Source: Acidovorax sp. HDW3
Lineage (GTDB): Bacteria > Pseudomonadota > Gammaproteobacteria > Burkholderiales > Burkholderiaceae_C
Direction of reading: 5' to 3'
Assembly (NCBI RefSeq): GCF_011303755.1
Contig: NZ_CP049885.1
Coordinates: 2,691,001-2,755,000, forward strand
Length of the DNA stretch: 64,000 bases
The notes under the pieces are model-generated. The model did no database searches. It saw nothing but the letters and a program-made list of their open reading frames with translations, and was not told where the DNA came from. Position 1 is the first letter of the stretch. Each line of letters starts with the position of its first letter. Positions 52,285-62,025 of this stretch are shown piece by piece. The translations under genes were made by a program, and so were the position numbers.

Positions 52285-54609
52285 TTACTTTCCTGCGGGG
52301 TGGCTGCTGTGCAGCAGGCTGCTGTCGATCACCAGCCCGGCGGCCTGGGCGTCTTCTTCGGCGCGGCGTGCCTGGGCTTCGTACAGGCGCCAGTAGGCGC
52401 CCTGTTGCGCCATCAAATCGTCGTGCGGGCCGACTTCGACGATCTCGCCCCGGTCCATGACGACCAGGCGGTCGGCCTTGCGCAGCGTCGAGAGGCGGTG
52501 CGCAATCGCAATCGTGGTGCGTCCCTTGACGAGGTTGTCCAGCGCTTTTTGGATTTCCTTTTCCGTCTCGGTGTCCACCGCCGAAGTGGCCTCGTCCAGA
52601 ATCAAAATGCGCGGGTCGATCAACAGGGCGCGGGCGATGCTGATGCGCTGGCGCTCGCCGCCCGACAGGCCCTGGCCGCGCTCACCCACCAGGCTGTCGT
52701 AGCCGTGGGGCAGGCGCAGAATGAATTCGTGCGCGTGCGCGGCGCGGGCGGCGGCGACGATTTCTTCGCGCGTGGCGTCGGGTCTTCCGTAGGCAATGTT
52801 CTCGGCAATCGTGCCGAAGAACAAAAACGGCTCTTGCAGCACCAGGCCGATGTGGCGGCGAAAATCACTCACCGCCATGCGGCGAATGTCCACGCCATCG
52901 ACCAAGATGGCGCCGTCGGCCACGTCGTAGAAGCGGCTAATGAGGTTCACCAGCGTGCTCTTGCCCGAGCCGCTGTGGCCCACCAGACCAATCATCTCGC
53001 CGGGGCGGATGGTGAGCGACAGGTCTTTGACCACCACGCGGCTGCCGTAGCGAAAGCCGACGTTGCGCATCTCGATTGCGCCTTGCACCTTGTCCACGCG
53101 CACCGGGTTGACGGGGTCGGGCACGTTGCTGACGTGGTCGAGGATGTCAAAAATGCGCTTGGCGCCGGCGGCGGCTTTTTGCGTCACGCTGACGATGCGG
53201 CTCATGGAGTCCAGCCGCGTGTAAAAGCGCCCGATGTAGGCAATGAAGGCGGCGAGCACACCAACGGTGATCTGGTTTTGCGCCACCAGCCAGATGCCAA
53301 AGCCCCAGACCACCAGCAGGCCGATTTCGGTCATCAGCGACACCGTGGGGGCAAACACGCTCCAGGTTTTGTTCAGGCGGTCGTTGACCTCCAGGTTGTG
53401 CACGTTGGCGGCGCGAAAGCGCTCGGCCTCGCGCTTTTCCTGCGCAAAGGCTTTGACCACGCGGATGCCGGGAATGGTGTCGGCCAGCACGTTGGTGACT
53501 TCGCTCCAGACGCGGTCGATGCGCTCAAAGCCGGTGCGCAGCTTCTCGCGCACGGTGTGGATCAGCCAGGCGATGAAGGGCAGCGGCACGAGCGTGACCA
53601 GCGCCAGCCAGGGGTTGATGGAAAACAAAATCGCCGCCGTCATGCAGATCATGAGCACGTCGGTAGCGAAGTCGAGCGCGTTGAGCGACAAAAAGACGTT
53701 GATGCGGTCGGTCTCGGAGCCGATGCGCGCCATCAAGTCGCCCGTGCGCTTGCTGCCAAAGTAATCGAGCGACAGGCGCAGCAGGTGTTCGTAGGTGGTG
53801 GTGCGCAGATCTGCGCCGATGCGCTCGGACACCAGCGCCAGGATGTAGGTGCGCGCCCAGCCCAAGCCCCAGGCAAAAATCGCCGCCAGCAGCAGCCCGA
53901 ACAGGTACAGGCCGGCCTGGGCAAAGTCGATGGCTTTGCCGCTTTGGTAGGGGATGAGGATTTCGTCCATGAGCGGGATCGTCATGTACGGCGGCACCAG
54001 CGAGGCGGCGGTGGAGGCCAGCGTCAGGCCAAAACCGGCGGCCAGCTGCTTTTTGTAAGGCCGGGCAAAGCGCCACAGGCGCAGCAGCACCCAGGTGGAG
54101 GTTTGCGGCGCCTGTTGGCGCGCGCAGGCCGGGCATTCGTCGCTGTCGGGCGGCAGCGGGGTCTGGCAGGCCGCGCAGGTCGGGGCCAGGGCCTCGTCTT
54201 GCAGCGCGGCCACGGCGCTGGTGCCGCTGGCCAGGCGCTGCGCCTGCTGCTGCTCAAAGCGCTGCAGCAGGCGCAGCGCCTGGGCCTGCGCCCCCAGGGT
54301 GAAATACCAAACCGCCAGGCGCTGCTGGGCGTCGTGCAGCTCCAGCTGGCCGACGCCGCCGTGGTCGAGCAGGCGCAGCTGCAGGCCGGGCGCCAGCGCC
54401 CAGGATTGCCAGGCATCGGCTGCTGGCGGGCGCGCCCACAGGCGGCCTTCGGTCAGCGCCAGCAGACCGCTGCCAAAGCGCAGATCGGCGCCCAGGTCAA
54501 CCGCCAAAGCGGCCTGCACGTTTTCATGGGGGGCGAGCTGGGCTCGCAAGTCGGCCCCCAAAGGGCCTTGAAGAACAGTGAAGGCGTCTGGTAATGAGTG
54601 ATGTTGCAT
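52285..54609 (-). CDS. Cyanophycin-associated ABC transporter (fused permease-ATPase)
   Basis: A 774-residue half-transporter with an unusual N-terminal extension (about 1-165) that contains a zinc ribbon CAACQ-x8-DECPAC (about 144-161). This is followed by a six-helix type IV exporter domain (about 185-490) and an ATPase domain with Walker A GHSGSGKST, signature LSGGERQRISIARALL and Walker B ILILDEATSAVD. The zinc-ribbon extension is shared by the cyanophycin-linked group. It is divergent from cphA' by 195 bp. The transported substrate is unknown. Confidence 0.88.
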   Translation of the reverse strand: MQHHSLPDAFTVLQGPLGADLRAQLAPHENVQAALAVDLGADLRFGSGLLALTEGRLWARPPAADAWQSWALAPGLQLRLLDHGGVGQLELHDAQQRLAVWYFTLGAQAQALRLLQRFEQQQAQRLASGTSAVAALQDEALAPTCAACQTPLPPDSDECPACARQQAPQTSTWVLLRLWRFARPYKKQLAAGFGLTLASTAASLVPPYMTIPLMDEILIPYQSGKAIDFAQAGLYLFGLLLAAIFAWGLGWARTYILALVSERIGADLRTTTYEHLLRLSLDYFGSKRTGDLMARIGSETDRINVFLSLNALDFATDVLMICMTAAILFSINPWLALVTLVPLPFIAWLIHTVREKLRTGFERIDRVWSEVTNVLADTIPGIRVVKAFAQEKREAERFRAANVHNLEVNDRLNKTWSVFAPTVSLMTEIGLLVVWGFGIWLVAQNQITVGVLAAFIAYIGRFYTRLDSMSRIVSVTQKAAAGAKRIFDILDHVSNVPDPVNPVRVDKVQGAIEMRNVGFRYGSRVVVKDLSLTIRPGEMIGLVGHSGSGKSTLVNLISRFYDVADGAILVDGVDIRRMAVSDFRRHIGLVLQEPFLFFGTIAENIAYGRPDATREEIVAAARAAHAHEFILRLPHGYDSLVGERGQGLSGGERQRISIARALLIDPRILILDEATSAVDTETEKEIQKALDNLVKGRTTIAIAHRLSTLRKADRLVVMDRGEIVEVGPHDDLMAQQGAYWRLYEAQARRAEEDAQAAGLVIDSSLLHSSHPAGK

Positions 54610-54804
54610 GGTGTCGGGGGGCTCGCGTCAGCGGTGGTCACGAACGGCGGCCGGGGCAATTGTCAATCAAGCACAGACCCGGCCAAGGCTGACGGTTTTT
54701 ATCCTTAACGCAAGCGGCGGCGCCGGCGCTGACAGCCGCGCAAACCGGCGCTGGCAAGCGCACAATCTGCACTCTCGAAATCCCCACTTTTCCCATCCCC
54801 TTCC

Positions 54805-56979
54805 ATGGCGACATTCAAAGACATCCAACTGCTGCGCACCACCTATCTGCGTGGCCCCAACATCTGGACCTACCGCCCAATCCTCGAAGTGTGGCTGGAC
54901 CTGGGGGAGCTCGAACAACACCCCTCGCACCAGCTGCCGGGCTTCAACCAGCGCCTGACGGCCTGGCTGCCGGCGCTGGTCGAGCACCACTGCGGCGTGG
55001 GCGAGCGCGGCGGCTTCATCCAGCGCCTGGAGGGCGGCACCTGGATGGGCCACGTGCTCGAACACATCATCATCGAGCTGCTCAATCTCGCCGGGATGCC
55101 CGCCGAGTTCGGCCAGACGCGCGAGACCTCGCGCAGCGGCATCTACCGCATGGTGTTTCGCTGCCCCGAGGAGACCGTGGCGCGCGTGGCGCTGGCGCAG
55201 GGCCACGCGCTCATCATGGCGGCCATCAACGACCAGCCGTTTGACCTCAAGGGCGCGATCCAGGCGATCAAGACCGCCATCAACGACCGTTACCTCGGCC
55301 CCTCGACCGGCTGCATCGTCGATGCCGCCAGCCAGCGGCGCATCCCACACATTCGCCTCAACGACGGCAACCTGGTGCAGCTCGGTTACGGCGCGGCGCA
55401 GCGGCGCATCTGGACGGCCGAGAGCGACCAGACCAGCGCCATTGCCGAGGGCATTGCGCAAGACAAGGACTTCACCAAGCGCCTGCTGGCCGCCTGCGGC
55501 GTGCCCGTGCCAGAAGGCCAGGTGGTGGCCAGCGCCGACGAGGCCTGGGAAGTGGCGCAGGACATCGGAGCGCCCGTCACCGTCAAGCCCAGCGACGGCA
55601 ACCACGCACGCGGCGTGACGCTCGAACTCACGCAAGAGGCCAACATCCGCGCCGCCTTCGCCCTGGCCGAGCCCGAGGGCTCGGAGGTGATCGTGGAAAA
55701 ATTCATCCCCGGCACCGAGCACCGCCTGCTCATCGTCGGCGGCAAGCTGGTGGCCGCCACGCGCGGCGAGCCGGTGAGCGTGCACGGCAACGGCCAGGCT
55801 ACGCTGGCCCAGCTCGTGGCCCAGCTCAACGAGGACCCGCGCCGGGGCCCGGAGCAGGAGTACCCGCTCGACTGGATCGACCTGGAAAAAGGCGCGGTAC
55901 AGCTCGAACTCAAGCGCCAGGGCGTGACGCCCGAGAGCGTCATCCCCCAGGGCCAGAGCGTGCTGTTGCAGCGCAACGGCAACATGGCCATCGACTGCAC
56001 CGACGAGGTGCACCCCGACGTTGCCTACTACGCGCAGCTGGCGGCCAAGATCGTCGGCCTGGACATCGCCGGCATGGACATGATCTTGCAGGACGTCTCG
56101 CGCCCGATGAAGGAGCAAGGCGGCGCGATTTTGGAAGTCAACGCCGGCCCCGGCCTGCTGATGCACCTCAAACCCACCAGCGGCACACCGCGCCCGGTGG
56201 GCATGGCCATTGCTGACCACCTGTTCCCGCACAGCGAAGACGGCCCGCGCGCCGGCCGCATCCCGCTCGTCGGCATTGCCGGCACGCAGGGCAACGCCTT
56301 CATCGCCCGCCTGGTGGGCTGGCTGCTGCAGCTCTCGGGCAAGCGCACCGGCGTCGCCAGCAGCGAGGGCATGTTCCTCGCCGGGCGCCAGACGCAAAAG
56401 AGCAACGCCGCGCACTGGGCCGGCGCGCACCGCCTGCTGACCAACCGCCTGGCGCAGGCCGCTGTCATCCAGACCACGGCACGCTCCATCCTGGACGAGG
56501 GCGTGGCCTACGACCGCTGCCTGGTCGGCGTGGTGACCGACATGGCCGGCTGGGAGGGCCTGGCCGACCACGACGTACTCGACGCCGCGCAGATGACGCG
56601 CGTGCTGCGCACGCAGATCGACCTGGTGCTCGACGACGGCGCCGGCGTGCTCAACGCCGACGACGCCCAGGTGGCCGACCTGGCGCGCCTGTGCGACGGC
56701 GAGGTGCTGTTCTACAGCCAGAACGCCGACAACCCGCTGATCGCCGCGCACCGCACCGAGCGCGAGGGCCGCGCCGTCTTCACGCGCCTGGGCCACGTGG
56801 TGCTGGCCACCGGCGCCAAGGAGCGCGTGCTCGGCAGCCTGGCACAGCTGAGCCTGGCGGGCGGCCAGCAGCCTGAAGTGCCGGCCCTGCTGGCCGCGAT
56901 TGCCGCCGCCTGGGCCCTGGGCATTGCCCCCGACCTGATCGCCGCCGGCATCAAAACCTTTGACTACCAGACCGCCTGA
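54805..56979 (+). CDS. cphA': Cyanophycin synthetase-like protein CphA' (degenerate Mur-ligase half)
   Basis: A 724-residue paralogue of CphA. The N-terminal domain (about 1-160) and ATP-grasp domain (about 215-470, with KPSDGNHARGVTLEL) are well conserved. In the Mur-ligase-like domain the nucleotide loop reads GIAGTQGNAFIARL instead of the [11 protein letters not shown] of CphA, so the catalytic lysine is lost, and the protein is 133 residues shorter than CphA. It probably lacks the arginine-adding activity. It precedes cphA by 72 bp. Confidence 0.9.
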   Translation: MATFKDIQLLRTTYLRGPNIWTYRPILEVWLDLGELEQHPSHQLPGFNQRLTAWLPALVEHHCGVGERGGFIQRLEGGTWMGHVLEHIIIELLNLAGMPAEFGQTRETSRSGIYRMVFRCPEETVARVALAQGHALIMAAINDQPFDLKGAIQAIKTAINDRYLGPSTGCIVDAASQRRIPHIRLNDGNLVQLGYGAAQRRIWTAESDQTSAIAEGIAQDKDFTKRLLAACGVPVPEGQVVASADEAWEVAQDIGAPVTVKPSDGNHARGVTLELTQEANIRAAFALAEPEGSEVIVEKFIPGTEHRLLIVGGKLVAATRGEPVSVHGNGQATLAQLVAQLNEDPRRGPEQEYPLDWIDLEKGAVQLELKRQGVTPESVIPQGQSVLLQRNGNMAIDCTDEVHPDVAYYAQLAAKIVGLDIAGMDMILQDVSRPMKEQGGAILEVNAGPGLLMHLKPTSGTPRPVGMAIADHLFPHSEDGPRAGRIPLVGIAGTQGNAFIARLVGWLLQLSGKRTGVASSEGMFLAGRQTQKSNAAHWAGAHRLLTNRLAQAAVIQTTARSILDEGVAYDRCLVGVVTDMAGWEGLADHDVLDAAQMTRVLRTQIDLVLDDGAGVLNADDAQVADLARLCDGEVLFYSQNADNPLIAAHRTEREGRAVFTRLGHVVLATGAKERVLGSLAQLSLAGGQQPEVPALLAAIAAAWALGIAPDLIAAGIKTFDYQTA

Positions 56980-57028
56980 TACTATAAATTTGATAGCTGC
57001 TTGCGCTTGCCAGACAAGCGCTACAGCC
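56980..57028 (+). repeat. Dispersed palindrome between cphA' and cphA
   Basis: TTTGATAGCTGCTTGCGCTT followed by GCCAGACAAGCGCTACAGCC: a GCTTGCGCTTG/CAAGCGCTacAGC hairpin in the 72-bp gap. Full-length member of the dispersed family. Confidence 0.85.
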
Positions 57029-57051
57029 CGATTTTGCTGAAAGAGCACGCC

Positions 57052-59625
57052 ATGCAAATCATCCGCACCCGCGCCTTGCGCGGCCCCAACCTCTGGACCC
57101 GCAGCACCGCTGTCGAGACCATCATCGAGTGCGCCCGCACCGAACGCGACATCACCTTGCTGCCCGGCCTGGAAGAGCGCCTGCGCGCGCGCTTTCCGCG
57201 CATCGGCGCGCTGCGCCCCGAGGGTGGCGACCAACCGATCTCGCTCGCCGAAGTGCTCGAAACTGCCGCCCTGCAGCTGCAGGCGCTCGCCGGCTGCCCG
57301 GTCACCTTCAGCCGCACCCACGCCACGGTGGAAGAAGGCACCTACCAGGTCGTGGTCGAGTACACCGAAGAGGCCGTGGGCCTGCGCGCCGTGGAGCTGG
57401 CAGAGCAGCTGATCGCCGCCGCCCTGTCCGACACCCCATTTGACGCCGACGCCGCCGTCGCCGCGCTGCACGACCTTGACGAGGACGAGCGCATCGGCCC
57501 CTCCACCGGCGCCATCGTCGATGCCGCCATGGCGCGCGGCATTCCCATCAAGCGCCTGACCAGCGGCTCCCTGGTGCAGCTGGGCTGGGGCAGCCGTGCG
57601 CGGCGCATCCAGGCGGCCGAGCTGGATGTGACCAGCGCCGTGGCCGAATCCATCGCGCAGGACAAAGACCTGACCAAGCGCCTCTTGCACGCCGCCGGCG
57701 TGCCCGTGCCCATGGGCCGGCCCGTGACCAGTGCCGAAGACGCCTGGGCCGTGGCCGAGGAGGTCGGCCTGCCCGTGGTCGTCAAACCCCAGGACGGCAA
57801 CCAGGGCAAGGGCGTGACGGTGAACATCACCACCCGCGAGCAACTGGAGGCAGCCTACGCCACCGCCCAGCACTACAGCGACGAGGTGATGGTCGAGCGC
57901 TTCATGCCCGGCCATGATTTCCGCCTGCTGGTGGTGGGCGACCAACTGGTGGCTGCTGCGCGGCGCGAGCCGCCGCAGGTGCTGGGCGACGGCGTGCACA
58001 CCATTGCCGAGCTGGTCGATACCGTCAACCAAGACCCGCGCCGGGGCAGCGGCCACGGCACGGCGCTGACCAAGATTCGCCTCGACGACATCGCTATCGC
58101 GCGCATCGCCGCCGAGGGCTTGACGCCTGCGAGCGTGCCCGCCCAGGGCCAGCGCGTGGTGCTGCGCAACAACGCCAACCTATCCACCGGCGGCAGCGCC
58201 ACCGACGTCACCGACGACGTCCACCCCGAGGTGGTGGCGCGCGCCATCGAGGCGGCCCAAACCATTGGCCTGCACATCTGCGGCGTGGACGTGATTTGCG
58301 AATCCATCCTGCGCCCGCTCGAAGAGCAAGGCGGGGGCATTTGCGAGGTCAACGCCGCGCCCGGCCTGCGGATGCACCTGGCGCCCTCGTTTGGGCGCGC
58401 GCGCAATGTGGGCGCTCCCATGGTCGATGCCATCTTCCCGCCCGGCGAAGATGGCCGCGTGCCGCTGGTGGCCGTCACCGGCACCAACGGCAAGACCACC
58501 ACCACGCGCCTGATCGCGCACCTGTTCACCGCGCACGGCTGGCGCACGGCCATGACCAATACCGACGGCGTGTATGTGAACGGCCGCCAGATCGACAGCG
58601 GCGACTGCTCCGGCCCGCGCAGCGCGCGCAACGCCCTGGCCCACCCCGAAACAGACGCCGCCGTGCTCGAATGCGCACGCGGCGGCCTGCTGCGCGAGGG
58701 CCTGGGCTTTGACCGCTGCCAGGTGGCGGTGGTCACCAACGTGGGCGAGGGCGACCACCTGGGCCTGAACTTCATCACCACGGTCGAAGACGTGGCCGTC
58801 TTGAAGCGCGTCATCGTGCAAAACGTGGCCGCCAGCGGCTACGCCGTGCTCAACGCCGCCGACCCGCACTGCGCCGCCATGGCGCCGGCCTGCCCGGGCA
58901 AGGTCATCTTCTTTGCCCTCGACCGCCACCACCCGGTCATGGCCACGCACCGCGCCCAGGGCCAGCGCGTGGTCTATGTCGATGACGGCCACATCGTCGC
59001 CGCCGAAGACTCCTGGCGCGAAAAAATCGCCCTGCGCGACATCCCCCTCACACGCGGGGGCACCATCAGCTTCCAGGTGGAAAACGCCATGGCCTCGGTC
59101 GCCGCCGCCTGGGCCATTGGCCTGCCGTGGGACACCATCCGCCGGGGCCTGGCCGGTTTCGTCAACGACAGCGACAACGCCCCCGGGCGCTTCAACGTCA
59201 TGGACTACCGGGGTGCGACCGTGATTGCCGACTACGGCCACAACCCCGACGCCATCCGCGCCCTGGTGCAGGCCGTCTCGGCCATGCCAGGCAAGACGCG
59301 CAGCGTCGTCATCTCGGGCGCGGGCGATCGGCGCGATGAGGACATCCGCGCCCAAACGCGCATCCTGGGCCAAGCCTTTGACGATGTGGTGCTGTACCAA
59401 GACGCGTGCCAGCGCGGTCGCGCCGACGGCGAGGTTCTCGCGCTCTTGCACAGCGGCCTGCAGGGCGCGCCGCGCACACGCTACGTGACCGAGATCCACG
59501 GCGAATTCCTGGCCATCGACCACGCTCTGGCGCGATTGCAGCCTGGCGATCTGTGCCTGGTGCTGGTCGATCAGGTGCAGGAAGCGCTGGCCCACCTGCA
59601 GCGCCGCTGCGCCGAGGCCGCCTGA
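57052..59625 (+). CDS. cphA: Cyanophycin synthetase
   Basis: An 857-residue enzyme that polymerises Asp and Arg into cyanophycin (multi-L-arginyl-poly-L-aspartate). N-terminal domain (about 1-160), ATP-grasp domain for aspartate addition (about 215-465, [15 protein letters not shown]) and Mur-ligase-like domain for arginine addition (about 470-857) with the intact loop [17 protein letters not shown]. The ATG at 57052 ([15 protein letters not shown]) matches the N-terminus of CphA'. The stop overlaps the creA start. No cyanophycinase gene is in the window. Confidence 0.94.
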   Translation: MQIIRTRALRGPNLWTRSTAVETIIECARTERDITLLPGLEERLRARFPRIGALRPEGGDQPISLAEVLETAALQLQALAGCPVTFSRTHATVEEGTYQVVVEYTEEAVGLRAVELAEQLIAAALSDTPFDADAAVAALHDLDEDERIGPSTGAIVDAAMARGIPIKRLTSGSLVQLGWGSRARRIQAAELDVTSAVAESIAQDKDLTKRLLHAAGVPVPMGRPVTSAEDAWAVAEEVGLPVVVKPQDGNQGKGVTVNITTREQLEAAYATAQHYSDEVMVERFMPGHDFRLLVVGDQLVAAARREPPQVLGDGVHTIAELVDTVNQDPRRGSGHGTALTKIRLDDIAIARIAAEGLTPASVPAQGQRVVLRNNANLSTGGSATDVTDDVHPEVVARAIEAAQTIGLHICGVDVICESILRPLEEQGGGICEVNAAPGLRMHLAPSFGRARNVGAPMVDAIFPPGEDGRVPLVAVTGTNGKTTTTRLIAHLFTAHGWRTAMTNTDGVYVNGRQIDSGDCSGPRSARNALAHPETDAAVLECARGGLLREGLGFDRCQVAVVTNVGEGDHLGLNFITTVEDVAVLKRVIVQNVAASGYAVLNAADPHCAAMAPACPGKVIFFALDRHHPVMATHRAQGQRVVYVDDGHIVAAEDSWREKIALRDIPLTRGGTISFQVENAMASVAAAWAIGLPWDTIRRGLAGFVNDSDNAPGRFNVMDYRGATVIADYGHNPDAIRALVQAVSAMPGKTRSVVISGAGDRRDEDIRAQTRILGQAFDDVVLYQDACQRGRADGEVLALLHSGLQGAPRTRYVTEIHGEFLAIDHALARLQPGDLCLVLVDQVQEALAHLQRRCAEAA

Positions 59626-60110
59626 TGCGCGCCGCTGCCGCCAGCGTTGCCGTCGCCCTGCTGTGCGCCAGCGCCAGCACGCTGGCAGCAGGGGAAAAAG
59701 TCGGCACTGTCGATACCGCCTTTCAGTGGATAGGGCGCGACCACGACATCATCGTCGAGGCCTACGACGACCCGCAGGTCACGGGCGTGACCTGCTACGT
59801 CTCGCGCGCGCGCATCGGCGGCATCAAGGGCACGCTGGGCCTGGCCGAAGATAGGGCAGAAGCGTCGATTGCCTGCCGCCAGGTGGGCGCCATCGGCTTT
59901 CCCCAGGGGGCGCTGAAAAAGCAAGATGAGGTGTTTACCGAACGCATGAGTCTGCTGTTCAAGCGCCTGCGCGTGGTGCGCATGGTCGATGTGCAGCGCA
60001 ACACGCTGGTGTACCTGACCTACTCGGACAAGCTCATTGAGGGCTCGCCGCAAAACGCCATCACCGCCGTGCCGGTGCCGGCCGAGACGCCCATTCCCCT
60101 GAAAAAATAA
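59625..60110 (+). CDS. creA: CreA family protein
   Basis: A 161-residue periplasmic protein with a signal peptide (about 1-22, ending LAAGE) and the CreA core [41 protein letters not shown] and [19 protein letters not shown]. Function of the family unknown. The ATG overlaps the cphA stop (TGATG). It ends in a repeat-derived terminator. Confidence 0.92.
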   Translation: MRAAAASVAVALLCASASTLAAGEKVGTVDTAFQWIGRDHDIIVEAYDDPQVTGVTCYVSRARIGGIKGTLGLAEDRAEASIACRQVGAIGFPQGALKKQDEVFTERMSLLFKRLRVVRMVDVQRNTLVYLTYSDKLIEGSPQNAITAVPVPAETPIPLKK

Positions 60111-60131
60111 CGCCAAATCACAAAGAAAAAG

Positions 60132-60174
60132 GCTGCTAGCGCTTATCCAGCAAGCGCTAGCAGCTATTTTTTTG
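60132..60174 (+). terminator. creA terminator made from a dispersed palindrome
   Basis: GCTGCTAGCGCTT, a 7-base loop and AAGCGCTAGCAGC make a perfect 13-bp stem followed by TA and seven T. It is a member of the dispersed repeat family and should terminate creA transcription. Confidence 0.85.
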
Positions 60175-60182
60175 ATAGCAAA

Positions 60183-60866
60183 TCAAGTTGCACCAGAGGC
60201 CCCGGCAGCGCGCGCAGCCTCGGCCAGCTCGTGCAGGGCCTGGGCAAAAACTTCCGGCGGGTGCCCGCCCTGGAGCATGGCACGCTCATTGAAAATGACC
60301 GAGGGCACCGAGCGGATGCCGCGCTGCTGGAACAGGTCTTCGCGCGCACGCACGGCGTTGGCAAACTCGTTGCCTTGCAGCACCGCCTGCGCGCGTGCGC
60401 CATCGAGCCCCACCGACTGCGCCACGCGCAGCAGCACGGCGTGGTCGCTGGGGTTTTGCGCCTGACTGAAGTAGGCCGCAAACAGCGCTTGCTGCAGCGC
60501 CAGCTGCGCGCCCGGCGGGCCCTCCACGCTCGCCCAGTGCAGCAGGCGGTGGGCGTCAAACGTGTTGTAGATGTGCGTACGCGCCGGGCTGAAGGCAAAG
60601 CCCAGCGCCGCGCCCCGGGCCGCAATTTGGGCGTGCATTTGCGCACTTTGCTCAGGGCTGGCGCCGTATTTTTCCTGCAAGTGCGCGTCCAGCGCCTGGC
60701 CCTCGGGCGGCATCAGCGGGTTGAGCTCAAACGGCTGCATTTGCAGCTGCACGGCAATGCCCGCCGGCAGCTGGCGCAGCGCCTGCAGCAGCGACTGCAG
60801 GCCAATGGCGCACCAGGGGCAGGAAATGTCGGAAACAAAATCAATATGTATAGCAGCGTTCGGCAT
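60183..60866 (-). CDS. DsbA family oxidoreductase (FrnE-like)
   Basis: A 227-residue thioredoxin-fold protein with the active site CPWC (about 16-19) in VSDISCPWCAIGLQSL, an inserted helical domain with THIYNTFDAHRLLHWA, and the cis-proline loop IRSVPSVIFN. No signal peptide, so it is a cytosolic FrnE-type protein rather than periplasmic DsbA. The start at 60866 (MPNAAIHIDFVSDISC) fits the family; the longer frame is not supported. Monocistronic. Confidence 0.92.
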   Translation of the reverse strand: MPNAAIHIDFVSDISCPWCAIGLQSLLQALRQLPAGIAVQLQMQPFELNPLMPPEGQALDAHLQEKYGASPEQSAQMHAQIAARGAALGFAFSPARTHIYNTFDAHRLLHWASVEGPPGAQLALQQALFAAYFSQAQNPSDHAVLLRVAQSVGLDGARAQAVLQGNEFANAVRAREDLFQQRGIRSVPSVIFNERAMLQGGHPPEVFAQALHELAEAARAAGASGAT

Positions 60867-61041
60867 GGTGCAACTCCATCCTCTCGGGCAAACCCCGATG
60901 GTAGGCCGCCAACAGCCCCCAGACAGTCCCCAAACCAATTGTTACCCGCGTGGAAAGGAGCTGCGCCGCAACCGAGACACTTGATACGCATCTGAGGAGC
61001 AAGCTGGCAGTGCAATCAACACCAGCCAACGCTACCCGCCC

Positions 61042-61710
61042 CTAGCGCGCGACGGCATTGAGCTCGACCCAACCCGTCCAGAGGATCTCAATGCCGATGC
61101 AAAACAGAATGAAGGCCACCAGGCGCATCATCACCAGGCTGCCCACCGGCCCCAGACGGCGCAGCAAAGCCGAGGCGTTGCGATAAATCAGGTACACCAC
61201 GACCATGGTGGCCGTCGCACCGAGCAAGGCCACCACTGCCCCCAGCAGGTACAGCGCTGGTGTTTTCGGCAATTTGGCCCCCAAAGCAATCGCGGCGGCA
61301 ATGGCACCCGGGCCCGTGGTCAGGGGAAAAGAGAGGGGGAAAAAACTGCGCCGAACGATTTCTTCATCCGACAAAGGCAAGGATTCGCGTGCCACAGCTG
61401 CGGTGACGTCATCCTCAGCGTTGGTATTGAGCATGCGCCACCCCGTGGCTGCCACCAACAAACCACCGCCAATACGCACAATGGGCAGGGAAATACCAAA
61501 CAATTCCAGCACATAGGTGCCCACCAGCATCGACACCACCAGCACGATCCAGCCATTGATCGCCACTTGGCGCGCTAGGCGCTGCCCCACCAACGGATTG
61601 CCCCCAGCGGTCGCGGTAAAAATCGGCGCGGTACCCAAGGGGTTGATGATCGGCAACAAAGTTAGGGGCACGATCACAAAGGCCTGGAAAAAATCAATCA
61701 CCGCTTGCAT
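61042..61710 (-). CDS. MarC family integral membrane protein
   Basis: A 222-residue protein with six hydrophobic segments. Family marks include LLPIINPLGTAPIFTATAGG (about 18-37), a charged loop NTNAEDDVTAAVARESLPLS and FFPLSFPLTTGPGAIAAAIA. Function of MarC proteins is unresolved. It lies just beyond the rRNA operon terminator and is read in the same direction. Confidence 0.93.
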   Translation of the reverse strand: MQAVIDFFQAFVIVPLTLLPIINPLGTAPIFTATAGGNPLVGQRLARQVAINGWIVLVVSMLVGTYVLELFGISLPIVRIGGGLLVAATGWRMLNTNAEDDVTAAVARESLPLSDEEIVRRSFFPLSFPLTTGPGAIAAAIALGAKLPKTPALYLLGAVVALLGATATMVVVYLIYRNASALLRRLGPVGSLVMMRLVAFILFCIGIEILWTGWVELNAVAR

Positions 61711-61743
61711 CGTCGCCGCTCCTTGCCAGGGTATGCAGTTACC

Positions 61744-61783
61744 CCAAAAAACAAAACCCCTTCATTCTTTCGAATGAAGGGGT
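61744..61783 (-). terminator. rRNA operon terminator
   Basis: On the minus strand CCCCTTCATT-CGAAAG-AATGAAGGGG followed by TTTTGTTTTTT, 18 bp after the 5S 3' end: a strong intrinsic terminator. Confidence 0.93.
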
Positions 61784-61800
61784 TAGTTTGCTATTAATAG

Positions 61801-61913
61801 CCTGACGATGACCTACTTTCACACGGGAATCCGCACTATCATCGGCGCGAAGTCGTTTCACTGTCCTGTTCGGGATGGGAAGGAGTGGTTCCAACTTGCT
61901 ATGGTCATCAGGC
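61801..61913 (-). rRNA. rrf: 5S ribosomal RNA
   Basis: On the minus strand the 5' end GCCTGATGACCATAGCAAGT and the 3' end ATCGTCAGG pair as helix I. The internal loop-E region and the CGAACAGGACAGTGAAACGA portion are typical of betaproteobacterial 5S rRNA. It is the last gene of the operon. Confidence 0.95.
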
Positions 61914-62025
61914 TTAAACTTTGAGCCATCTTGATAGTTTATCAAGACAGCGAATTCATAGAATCGAATCGGTATTTGATTGCGTCACTTGGCATAACAA
62001 CCTTGACATGGACGTCAAAGTTATA
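61914..62025 (-). other. 23S-5S internal transcribed spacer
   Basis: A 112-bp AT-richer spacer with two hairpins (around 61930-61955 and 62000-62022) that are likely processing stems. No tRNA gene is present. Confidence 0.8.

Noticed and set aside
54667..58056. 1129-codon minus-strand frame opposite cphA' and cphA
   Set aside because: Antisense shadow of two well-supported genes; composition rich in His, Gln and Arg is typical of reversed GC-rich coding sequence.
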